A stretch of DNA of 64,000 nucleotides. Origin: Carya illinoinensis (lineage: Eukaryota; Streptophyta; Magnoliopsida; Fagales; Juglandaceae). Both the position numbers and the translations under genes were made by a program. The notes beneath the pieces are model-generated. The model had not been told where the DNA came from. It searched no databases and saw only the letters and a list, made by a program, of their open reading frames with translations. Below are positions 47,089 through 58,045 of the stretch, in pieces (the stretch's first letter is position 1; every line of letters starts with the position of its first letter). The stretch lies in contig NC_056752.1 in NCBI RefSeq assembly GCF_018687715.1, forward strand, positions 54,344,653 to 54,408,652, given 5' to 3'.

Positions 47089-48207
47089 GCGTGATTCTGA
47101 AAAACTAAAGGCAAGTTCCAAATGCAAGCGTCTATCTCATTTATAGAATTTAATACATTGTAATAGAGCCTAGTGGATGTCTTAGCAACAAAGATTGAAG
47201 GGAATTTAAAGGACAAAATATTTTAATCAAAATATGGTTCACGACTAAAGTGTAAAATCAATAAACAACATATTCAACATTTTAATCCACCATTCTTCCT
47301 GACACATTAAACACCATAGTCTTATAAGGAGCATACAACTTCTGCACAAAGCCTCACAATGGCCTTAGAAGACCATATTATATAGCCCAAAAACCAATTA
47401 TAAACAATGAAAATACAAGTCAAAAAACAAATTATAAACAATGAAAACTGATTTCTGGTCATAGTTTTAAACTACAGGAATTTCTTAACAATTGGCTCAG
47501 AGTATGTGAGAATCATCCGGGCTGATTTTACATTTGAAGGCCAAATGAAAATCTGGTCGTGGTTTTACATCCCTACAGTTTTACAGTTTTTACAATTTTA
47601 CAAGGATGTAGAAATATGGGTTTATGACCTTCACCTTCTCCAATATGAAAATTCATGCACAATTACATAATCATAAAACGCTTTCCCTAAATCAGAAAAC
47701 ACTGACCTTCACCTTCACCAAAACACCCAAACATCCACACTATGAACATTCAAAGACTGCAACGGATTACCCAAGCAAAAGCTTATTCAGTTAATTTTTT
47801 CACATAATTTTTTCAAGAGAAATTTGACATAAGACAATTCCTGAAAAGATAAATAACACCTCCAAATTTTAATAAATCATCAACAACTACTACAACCAAA
47901 CAAAACTTCCAGAGATCCAACAAGATCATGTTTCCAATTTCATTCATTAGATTTAAAAATATATTATACAAGCATCATCCCGTAAATCTACATGTTTATA
48001 GGATAACAAGTTATGAGCAAACTACAGACTACCCGTGACTTACCTGGTGAATTTCTTAGAGATCAATATCTGCAAAATAACCCACATATCAATAAGTTTA
48101 TACATACATACGGCACCAACACCCAAAAAATTAATTTAAGATTTATACATACCAGAAGATCAAATTTTCGTACACCCGAAATCAACCCAATATTTTTTGA
48201 CTTTTTG
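47089..48207. other. Upstream region of the GRF-finger gene inside the MULE
   Basis: AT-rich sequence on the 5' side of the minus-strand gene, likely leader introns. A 23-base phrase (AAACAAATTATAAACAATGAAAA region) is nearly repeated at 47390-47450. No gene. Confidence 0.45.
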
Positions 48208-48640
48208 AGGGGGACGATGGGACGCGGGGGGATGGGCTGGTGGGGATGGGGGCTGCCGGGCGAGGCAGGGTTTTTGGGTGAGGATGGGACGCGGGGGGAT
48301 GGGGTGGTGGGGGGATGCGACTCGGGTTGTGGGGGGGGGGGGGGGGGTGGGGTGAGACGGTGGGAACAGGAGCTGGGGCTTCGACTCGGGTTGTGGATGG
48401 GGTGGTGGGGTGAGACGAAGGGAACAGGGGCTGGGGTTAGGGCTTCGACGCGGGGGCTGTTTGGTGTGGGGGGGATGCGACTCGGGTTGTTGGGGGGGTT
48501 TTGGTGTGCTAGGGTTGGGGCTTCGACGCCGGGGGGGGGGGGGGGGGGGAAGAGAAAGAGGGGTGCTGGGGTTGGGACGCCGGGGATCTATTTAGGAAAG
48601 AGAAAGGGGGATGCGACTCGGGTTGGGGAGGGGGAAGAGA
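48208..48640 (+). repeat. G-rich minisatellite near the MULE right end
   Basis: G-runs up to about 15 bases, with repeating GGGATGCGACTCGGGTTG and GGGACGCGGGGGGATGGG units. Strong potential for G-quadruplexes on +. The long Gly/Arg-rich frames here are composition artefacts. On minus it is a C-rich leader-like stretch, mirroring 40525-40745 at the other end. Confidence 0.85.
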
Positions 48641-48714
48641 GAGAAGATGATTTTGAAAATTAACTCAATGTTCAGAGCGGGGGAACATGCGAAGGGACAA
48701 GCTTGTAAAATCAC

Positions 48715-48767
48715 ACTAATGCCACGTCAGGTGTATTCCGGCTTCAGCCAAACAGTGGCTGATGCCC
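48715..48767. repeat. MULE right terminal inverted repeat
   Basis: Complement reads GGGCATCAGCCACTGT, with CGTGGCATT about 45 bp in. It ends 188 bp upstream of the block B kinase start codon. Confidence 0.75.
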
Positions 48768-48955
48768 AGATATATTCTTTTTTATATTTAAATAATATTT
48801 AAGCGTTGGGTTGACATCCGGGATACGATTTGAAAATTTTTTGAAACAACAAAAAGAGGCCTGAACTTCTTGAGTTGCGTACACTTTCAGAGGTAAGCAT
48901 TGCGTTCTGTTATAGACCACGTACAACCTTCAGATTTTTCTTCTTCCCAATATCT

Positions 48956-51900
48956 ATGGGGAATCCCACCTTGCGTCCTTCAGTCTCTTGGTCTGTTTTT
49001 GCCATCCTTCCAATCATTTCTGCCCTGTGCTTTTTTGTTTCCTCCGCCTATGTCATTAGCGGGAATGAGACGGACAGATTGGCCTTGCTTCAATTCAAGG
49101 CTAAGATGATCGATAAACCCGTCATGATTTTCAGTTCATGGAATGAAACCTTCCACTTCTGTCAATGGTATGGAGTTACTTGTGGTGGTCGACACAAAAG
49201 AGTCACACGGTTGCACCTAGGATCTCAGAAACTCGTGGGATCTTTATCACCTTTCATTGGAAATTTGAGCTTTCTAAGGTCACTAAATCTATCACACAAT
49301 AGTTTGAGTCATGAAATCCCTCCAGAACTAGGCCGTTTGCATAGATTGCAGTACCTAGATTTGTACAATAATTCATCTGGTGGTAGAATTCCTACCAATA
49401 TATCCAGTTGTTCTAGTCTCGAAGTTCTGTATCTTGGTAGGAACCAACTGGTTGGCGAAATTCCTGTTGCGCTTAACTCCTTGTCAAAGCTCCAAACATT
49501 TTCTGTAAATGACAACATATTAACGGGAAGAATCCCTACATTTCTTGGCAACCTATCATCACTTGAGTGGCTTTCAGCAACATTCAATAATCTGGGTGGG
49601 AGTATCCCTGATGTTTTGGGACAACTTGTGAATCTTAAGTGCTTTTTTATTGCTGGGAATCAGCTTTCTGGTACCATCCCTCCTTCAATCTTCAACCTCT
49701 CTTCCATAAGAAAGTTTAATGTGGTACTTGATCAAATCGGCCAAGGGAGTCTTCCAATGGATTTGGGCACGACTCTTTCTAATCTTCAAAGTTTTTCCAT
49801 TGGATCTAACAAATTTACTGGAACCATTCCTCCTTCAATATCCAATGCCTCAAACATGGAAATACTTCAGTTCACACTAAACAAACTTACCGGACGTGTT
49901 CCTTCTTTGGAAAATCTGCGTAGGCTTCGATATTTGAGCATTGCCAGTAACCACCTGGGAAGCGGGGGAGTTGATGACTTGAATTTTCTTTGCTCGTTGA
50001 CCAATGCCACCAGCTTGGAGAAGTTGTATATAGATACCAACAATTTGGGTGCGATCTTACCGGAATGCATTGGTAACTTCTCATCTACTCTCGAAGTATT
50101 GGTCATCGATGAAAATAATATAATTGGAACAATTCCAGGTGGGATTGGAAATCTTGTCAGCTTATATAACCTCAAGATGGGGAATAATCAATTGTCCGGT
50201 AACATTCCTACCAGTATTGGAAAGCTTCAGAGGCTAGTGGGATCTACTATTGCAGGACAACAATCTTCAAGGAAGCATCCCTTCAAGTCTAGGCAAATGT
50301 CAATTTTTGTCATTTTTAGATCTTTCCCATAACAATTTGAGCGGTACCATACCACCTCAAGTCATTGGTATCTCAACCTTGTCAATTTTTCTTGATTTGT
50401 CCCGTAATGATTTCATAGGGACCCTTCCCATGGAAGTTGGAAATTTGAATAATCTAGGTGCATTGTCTATCTCACACAATAGGTTATCTGGTGAAATTCC
50501 AAGGAGTCTTGGTAGATGTATTAAGCTAGAGTTTCTATACATCAGAGGGAACTTCTTCCAAGGGGCCGTTTTATCAACTATTAGTTCTTTAAGAGGACTT
50601 CGAGAGTTAGATCTTTCTCTAAACAATTTTTCAGGAAAAATTCCAGAATTTTTCGTGGGTCTCAACTCGTTGCAGCGTTTGAATTTATCTTACAACAATT
50701 TTGAAGGTCTCGTGCCTATATATGGCATTTTCAAGAACTCAAGTGCAGCTTTAGTTGCAGGAAATACCCAATTGTGTGGGGGAATCCTCGAGATGCACTT
50801 GCCTAAATGCAACTTCAAAGAATCCAAGGAGACCAAGAAAACCTCAAACTTGAAATTAATAATCATCATAGTTTGTGGGGTTTCAGGCGTAATTTATGTG
50901 CTGTCGTTTGTATTTGTTTGTTGGTTAAGAAAGAAAAGAAAAGAGCCGACATCAAGCGCTTCAGAAAATTTGCTTTTCAATATGTCTTACCAAAGGCTTC
51001 TAAAAGCAACTAATGGTTTTTCTTCTGCAAATTTGCTTGGCATGTGTAGTTTTGGATCCGTGTATAAAGGAATGCTCGATGATGAGGGTGGAAATATAAT
51101 TGCTGTCAAGGTGCTCAACCTTCTGCGCCATGGAGCTTCCAAGAGCTTTCATGCTGAGTGTGAGGCCTTGAGAAACATCAAACATCGAAATCTTGTAAAT
51201 GTGCTTACAATCTGTTCCAAGTGTAGATTATCATGGCAATGATTTCAAGGCTCTAGTTTATGAGTTCATGGTCAATGGGAGCCTTGAGGATTGGTTGCAT
51301 CCTTCTTTGAAAGAAGAAGAGGCATATCATGAACAAAGGATGTTGAATCTTTTACAGAGGTTGAATATTGCCATTAGCGCACTAGAATATCTTCATTATA
51401 ATTGTGAAACAACAATTGTTCATTGTGACCTTAAGCCCAGTAATGTTCTTCTGGACAATGAAATAATTGGACACGTGGGTGACTTTGGGCTAGCAAGGTT
51501 CTCTCCAGAAACCACCAATCAGTCTAGCTCGATCGGCATAAGAGGAACTATTGGTTACACTGCTCCAGGTGAAAATTTTTTATCATTCGTTATGAGTATA
51601 TTCCTTTTTCTTTTAGTAACATTTATCTTTGAGACGGATAACTACTTTTATTCAATATTTTTTTCATAAATAGTTGGTGTCAGTCCAAGCTTTATTTTCT
51701 TTTTTCTTTGTCCAACTGAAGTTCTTTATAAATTCTTAGCATGCATTCCTTTGTTATCATTCTTTTAATCATGATCACGTCAGAATTTATCATATGTCCA
51801 GTTGCAGAGTATGGAATAGGAAACCGGGTGTCTACCTCCGGTGATGTGTACAGTTATGGCATCCTCCTATTAGAGATGTTCACTAAGAAGAGACCGACGG

Positions 51901-52277
51901 ATAAAATGTTCCAAGGCAACTCGAATCTTTATGGTTTTGTCAAGGCAGCTTTACCTCAAGGAGTTGTGGACATTGCGGATCCAATCCTTTTCCAGGAAAC
52001 AGGAGAGCAGACATCGAACAATGCTCGGCAAATCATCAGTACAAGAAGAAAAAAAATCAAGGAATGCTTGGTTTTGATATTTGGTATTGGAGTTGCTTGT
52101 TCTTCCGAACATCCAGAAGAACGGATGAACATCAGGGATGCTGTAACCAAACTCCATTTGGTCAGAAAAAGCTTCCTGAAGCTGGAACACATGGAGCAAA
52201 TCGACCTACAAATAGACCCTCAACGTCAGCTGGTAATATTAGTGCCTTTCAACAGTTTGGTTAGTACAGGTCGATAA
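48956..52277 (+). pseudogene. LRR receptor-like kinase, subfamily XII, block B; several lesions
   Basis: Paralogue of the block A gene, with exon 1 48956-51568 and exon 2 51808-52277 around a GT-AG intron at the same Glu codon. Signal peptide, LRRNT (WNETFHFCQWYGVTC), LRRs, membrane span and kinase are recognisable. Lesions: a deletion of about 71 bp near 50238 shifts the frame in the LRRs, and an extra C near 51222 shifts it again in the kinase. The Gly loop reads GMCSFG instead of GxGxFG, and three residues (DVS) are lost before SALEYLH. HCDLKPSN and DFG are kept. The last exon runs 15 codons past the block A stop. Very probably not a working receptor. Confidence 0.88.
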
Positions 52278-52712
52278 TAAGCTCAATGCATTTTGCCCTT
52301 CGGTTGCGTGTTTAAAATGGTTGTCGAATGACATCCTCTATTCCTTTTGTTTACAGTAGTGTGGATTATAATCTTAATTCAGTCAAAACAAATAAGGAGG
52401 CTGCGCGAGAGTAACAAAAAGACTGTAGTCCCCGCGGTCTGCCTTGATAACTTCTCGCAGGCATTTTATCAGTGTTGGTATATTTGATCTCTTAAACACG
52501 AAGAGTGGCTGCATTGTGTGGGATCCTCTCTCTTATGGCCTTGTCCAGTTCACTCTTTTGTGTTCAAACCGTCTTGCATGCATAGTTAGGAGCACAGAAA
52601 AATAAATCGCAAGGCATGTCTTGTACAGACAGCCATATACACAAACTAACGGATAAAAGTGCTCCCACAACTTGACCCGCTCTTTAGTTTATTCAGTTTC
52701 AAATTTCTTCAA
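52278..52712. other. Spacer between convergent kinase and RABF1 genes
   Basis: Holds the 3' UTRs of both. Nothing else recognised. Confidence 0.6.
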
Positions 52713-55700
52713 TCAAGAGGAGGGTGGACGGGGTAATCGCTTCCCAATTTCCTGCAAAAAGAAAGGAACAAATGGTCAGTCTTCTAGTTGCATACAGTTT
52801 TAACACCATGGATTGTACAGACATGACTACGCCAGGTCCCACTAGGAGCCTTGGCAGATGCTCAAACAAACACGTCCACAAAATGATTCACGTATATCAA
52901 CTGCTCTATAAAAAGAAATGGCGACTGGTTAAATGATGTATCTGTCTTTCTATTAGAAAAAAAAGTACAACTTATTTAGAATTAAAAGAAAATAAACGAA
53001 TACTTAAGTTGTATCTAGCATAGCACATAAGAAAAACACCATTAAAACCTATCCACAACCTCATTTATGGTGTATCAACTTAACATCACTGACCACGGCT
53101 CCAAACAAATATTTCTTTCCTATTGAAGAAAAAACAGTTCTAGGCCGTCAATGTAAAAAATACCTCAAACAGCTGATTTATATTATCTGCTGTCTTTGCA
53201 GATGTCTCAATAAAAAACATTCCATTCTTCTCTGCATAGTCAATGCCATCCTGCAAGACCGAAGAGGGGATTTTATACAACTGAAAAATAAATATTAGTT
53301 TGTGAGTATAGAGAATGCTTGAAACGGAGAATGCACTCACCTGAACTGGTACTTCCCGCTTTTCCTGAAGATCAGCTTTGTTACCAACTAAGGCCATGAC
53401 TATATCAGGGCTTCCATGTTTTTGTAGCTCCTGTAAAATATCACATTCTTCAATTGTTTCAAAAATCAAATTCCAACTGCGACAATAGGAACTAATACCA
53501 ACAAAATCTATGCATGCACATCTTTCTGGCCAGAGATGCCATCTATAAGCATTTACCACTCATAGCACACTGAACAGATGACAACCCAATTATACCGGAG
53601 TAAGGTATAGTTTCATTTCCTTATTTTCACTACAGCTCTTGCAACTCCTAGAGAATCTGATAAGTCCAATGTTTTCGATGGATTATCATAATCAGCAAGT
53701 CAATCTCTGCTTCCATTTAAAAGGCAAAGCCAAGCCATTACTTAACAATTTCACATATGTGAAGCCACTTGAGCCCTAAAAAATAACTACACTTTCATCT
53801 TGAGACAGGTGAACCTAGGTTTTCAGTAGCATGCCAATGAGGGCTTTACAACATATTCTCAGTCATCTTTAACTGTTTTGTTTTTAAAAAAAAATTATAA
53901 ATAAATCATATATTAAACTGCAAATAGGAAAAACTGGGTGCAATCAGTTAAAATATCAGTGCAACCCTACAAGATAAATTAAAAATCAGAGGAAAAAAAC
54001 TCTGAGCGTAGCATGAGGTTCTAGGAGAGAATTTCTAAACCAAACAATTCATATAAAAAAAAAAAAAAAAAAAAAAAGTTGAACCAACTGCTAGAATAAG
54101 ATATTTATGATATAGGTGATTGGTGAATAATGAATATCCATATTCACCCAACCTCTATCAACAATAAGCACTGACCCAGTTAGTCAGCCTAATTCCCAAC
54201 TTGAAGTATAGCAACCATGACCAAGCAACCTCATTATGAAGAAATTTAAGTAATACATAGAAAGATGTCAAGATCGTATTCAGGAGCATCAAGGGGTTTT
54301 CCCACCAAGAAACTCCAGTCGAAATTCATGCATTGTTGTGCACAGGCAACATTAGACTGGTTTCATTTGCACAATAATTACTGTATGCATAACATGTAAT
54401 TTCTCTGACCAGCCAGGGTCCCCACTTAACACGCCCACAAACAAAACGTTATTTGTACTGTTACATTTAATCTCACAAAAGGTCACCATGTATGATTACT
54501 TCAACCAGATCATTTCATTCTATAAGGTTTGCTATAAAGGATGTTAGGTGCTGAACATTAATGTCCCATCGTGAAGGTCATTTCTCACCTTGTAAAAAGG
54601 ATTTTATCCTTTTCACCATAAAATTTTGCAGGAAAAAAATAACTTATCATGAGTTGTAAATAATTAACAAAAAATTATGATTAATCCTAAGTAATCCCTG
54701 AAAAGTCTACCTTAACCCAATATTGTGCTTTGATGAATGACTCTGGGCTAGTTATATCATACACAATAACTGCAACTGCAGCACCTCGGTAGTAAAGTGG
54801 TGCCAATGCTGCATATCTGAACAAGACACAATCACAATCAATAATCTCCTGCTAAAATTGGTATGCAAGGGCAAAAGACAGATGGGGTAAATTTCCAACA
54901 GAAATAAGGACAACATAAAATGAACTTTTGTTACAATATTCAGAATTTTAACTATTTTATACATTTAAGCGTATCTGACTAACAGTACCTCTCCTGTCCA
55001 GCAGTGTCCCATATTTCAAACTTAACTGTTGTGGAGTCTTGCAAAGCTATTGTCTGTGATAAGAATGAAGCTCCGACAGTTACCTGAAATATTTAAACCA
55101 AAAAATGTAAACACATCAGAAATTAACTATATGGCTAGGAGGAAGCATAAACAGCCATACACGTTCACATAGAACATGGTAGGTTTCTAGTTTTATTTTT
55201 TGATCTGTCAGGTTGACAAAAAATTACTTTAAAAAATGTTGGCTTGTATCATTGGTATAGTGGATAGCATAATCCTTACCTTGGATGTTGGGTCAAACTG
55301 ACCGCGAACAAAGCGAAGAACAATACAGCTTTTACCAACACCAGAGTCGCCTAATAATACCAGCTGCACCAAACCATACACCAAACCATAGAATTGAAAG
55401 GTTGGTTACATTCATTTGTTAAATGTTTAAAGACAAGATTGTTGGTGAGTTCACAAAGGCATTTAGGTTTCATCCAACCCTTTCCCTTTCCCCAGAAATG
55501 AACAGATTGGAAGACAACAAGACCCCTCCCTTTGCAATTATGTCTGTGTTTACAATCTAAGAATCATGAAGCTGAAATATGCAACCAACAGCATGTAGCC
55601 AAAATTTATGCAAAATTATTTTTATAATAGAATTTTTGTTCTCACCTGAACTCATATAAACTTTCATACAGACTAATTGGGGTCAACACCACGCATCGTT

Positions 55701-56507
55701 TTTCAGCTAATTGGATCCAAACACATAAATATTTATGTTTGTAAATAATTTACATCCATCACAACGATGCTTCTGGGGAAGTTTAAAACCTGGACATAAA
55801 CATTGTCACTTCGACAGGTAGAAATGAGTGCTAAGCAAACCAATCCACTTTTCACAAACAAGACATATGCATCAGTTTATGTCCACAAATTAACGCATTA
55901 AGTCTATTTCAAAGGACCTTTGTTAATTAAAATAAGTTTAAAATATCCAAAATAAAACCTACGAAGACGCCCTCTTTATTCAATAGTTTGCTCAACCACA
56001 CCAATTGCGAAGTGTCAAGGACACAGTAACAGTATATATACAAATTGACAAATTTTAGAAGCAATGAGTTGACCAAAAGAAGTCTTTAGAAGATTCGCCT
56101 CTAAAAAAAGTACCTTCACGCGAAGATTTTTTGGGTCCAGCACTCCGCCATTCTCAGAATTTGTGCCGGTCAACCGCCCGGGAGTCCTATCTACAAACAT
56201 TAAGCCCCTCTAATCAATAAACTCAACCAAAATCTCCCATAAGGGCCCCTAACAAGTCACTTAATGAAAATCGCCCTATCGAAAACCCATATTCCGGCAC
56301 GCGCCTTGATTATAGCGCAGAAATTAAATAAATCAACCAAACTCCGGAAACCCGGATAAGAATTTACAAATTCAGCTACAATTTTTTAAAATTAAAATAG
56401 GATTTCCGATTCAAGCAATCTGAACCAGTGAAAACCCTAGAAATACAGGGGACAGAATCAAATATCTGCATACGAGTATTACCTGGAAGAGAGGAAGAGC
56501 AACCCAT
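52713..56507 (-). CDS. RABF1: ARA6-type RAB5 GTPase (RABF1), eight exons
   Basis: Coding exons on minus: 56507-56483, 56190-56114, 55363-55280, 55083-54989, 54816-54711, 53430-53341, 53250-53164 and 52751-52713, all GT-AG and in phase, giving 200 residues. The protein starts MGCSSSLP: Gly2 and Cys3 fit N-myristoylation and palmitoylation, which replace the usual C-terminal prenyl group. It ends RLPRPPSS without Cys. GTPase motifs: P-loop GDSGVGKS (39-46), WDTAGQE (87-93), NKAD (146-149), ETSAK (174-178). This is the plant-specific RAB5 acting on multivesicular endosomes and in fusion of endosomal SNAREs with the plasma membrane. The exon structure and length match Arabidopsis ARA6. No lesions seen. 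Confidence 0.96.
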
Positions 56508-57000
56508 GGCGAGCAGAAACTGTACGTTTAATGGGAATACTATATGCGTGCAATTAGGGCTAATGGCTGGAGAGGAGTATTAGATTTAGGTAAGAAAGAA
56601 CTTAGAAGTACTCTGTAGTACGGAAGAGATGGCTTATTGGTGGAATTAAAAGGTCGTTAAATGTTAATGGCTGCATTTTATACCTACCTAATCACGCAGC
56701 CGTACCAAAAAAGGGCAAAAGAATTTAAAATTAAAATTGGTTAATTATGTCCTTCCGGAGAATTGAGTAATATAAAGCTGAATTTATGGTCGGAAATTGA
56801 AAGTAAATTGGCCCAACTTTGCAAGAGCCCAAAAATTGCAGAACAACCGAGATCAAAACTATTCACGGAATCCAGCCCATATATCTTTGGGGCAAGTAAT
56901 CCAGACCATGCATATTGCTGTCATGCTAAGGAATTCAGGATTAGGAGTCGTTGTCCGGGCCTTATTCTCGGGCCATTGAGAAATAATAATAATAATAATT
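56508..57000. other. Upstream region of RABF1
   Basis: Probably contains the promoter and leader of the minus-strand RABF1 gene. A short (AAT)n run lies at 56983-57000. Open frames at 56763-57002 are not protein-like. Confidence 0.5.
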
Positions 57001-57175
57001 AGGAAAAATATAATTGTAAACACAATTATGCACTAATCTATGCATCAATGTGATGTGATTGGTCAAAAAGTTAATTTTATTGAAAATAATATTAATTTAA
57101 ATTTTAAGTATAAATAAATCAGTATTAGTACACCGATTAGTGCGCGACTGTACTTGTATGTAACAAAACTCTAAT
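57001..57175. mobile_element. MITE, family M2, copy 2
   Basis: Left end TAGGAAAAATATAATTGTAA; the complement of the right end is TAGAGTTTTGTTACATACAA; the core GTGATTGGTCAAAAAGT is shared with 604-786. AAT repeats flank both sides. Confidence 0.7.
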
Positions 57176-58011
57176 AATAATAATAGAATATTTTTCATTT
57201 ATAAGTCTTGAACTTGTGGAGCCACTGATCATATAACTAGGTGGCTGTGCTTAACTGTTACGACAAGCGTACGTGCCATAATTTCTAATTTTGGGGGATA
57301 TTACTTTGCCCGACAGGCCCCCATCAAATTATTATTAATTCATTTTGCAACTTAGTCACCAATTAATTAATATATATATATATATATTAACGTTGTCAGT
57401 TTACCCCTAAACCTTAATTAAACAAATAATATTGCAAGATTTCGTGACCAAAAGCGATTTTAATGCTCTCAAGTTCATTCTTGACTTTTATTTTACGTCG
57501 ACCTAACGGTACTCATGACCACGAGTTGAAGTACTTTTTGCGACGACTTAAACAATTAAGCATCGGTGTTTTGTCGTTGATCGTGAGTCACATTAATATA
57601 TAAGGAAAAGCAGCTAGCTAGATATATAGGTAGCTCAAATAATAATACATGCATATATATATATATATATGTTAATTTGCTGGGTGATACTTGAAGCTCA
57701 CTGATTAGACAAAACAACTTACGAGGGAACACACCCATCTGAAGTTTGGAGGTAATTGGGGTCCATTTTTGGGCAATATCATTAACTTGGAAGCAATTTT
57801 GACAGCTTGTCTTCGATCCATACCTGTAAGCTGCTTGATCACATCACAATCTTTTCAAAACCCAATCTTTAAGCTGTAGATCACGACGTTGCTGGTCTGG
57901 ATGGTACGTACCCGCCCTCCATCAAACTCATCTACATCATAATATCACCGAATTTCTTGTCTACACGTTTGCATTTATATATAAATTTTCTTCCTCCCAA
58001 TCATGTATACT

Positions 58012-58045
<34 letters not shown>

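Larger units (their letters stand above)
40394..48767. mobile_element. Mutator-like element with FAR1-type transposase and GRF-finger gene
   Basis: 8374 bp. The left end GGGATCAGCCACTGT and the complement of the right end GGGCATCAGCCACTGT match apart from one base, and CGTGGCATT recurs in both arms about 45 bp in. The imperfect terminal repeat is thus about 52 bp. Two genes point inward from the two ends, as in MuDR. No convincing 8-10 bp target duplication is visible (GTATTGATA against AGATATATT). Classification rests on the terminal repeats plus the MULE-type transposase. Confidence 0.78.

Noticed and set aside
48013..48663. Long Gly/Arg-rich open frame on +
   Set aside because: It is produced by the G-rich minisatellite in the MULE. 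It has no domain and starts in AT-rich sequence.
40385..48776. 9-bp target duplication for the MULE (GTATTGATA against AGATATATT)
   Set aside because: Too few matching positions to claim; the ends were placed from the terminal inverted repeats alone.
55236..55275. tRNA-like A-box (TTGGTATAGTGGATAGCA) in a RABF1 intron
   Set aside because: No matching B-box or cloverleaf follows; the sequence runs straight into exon 3 of RABF1.
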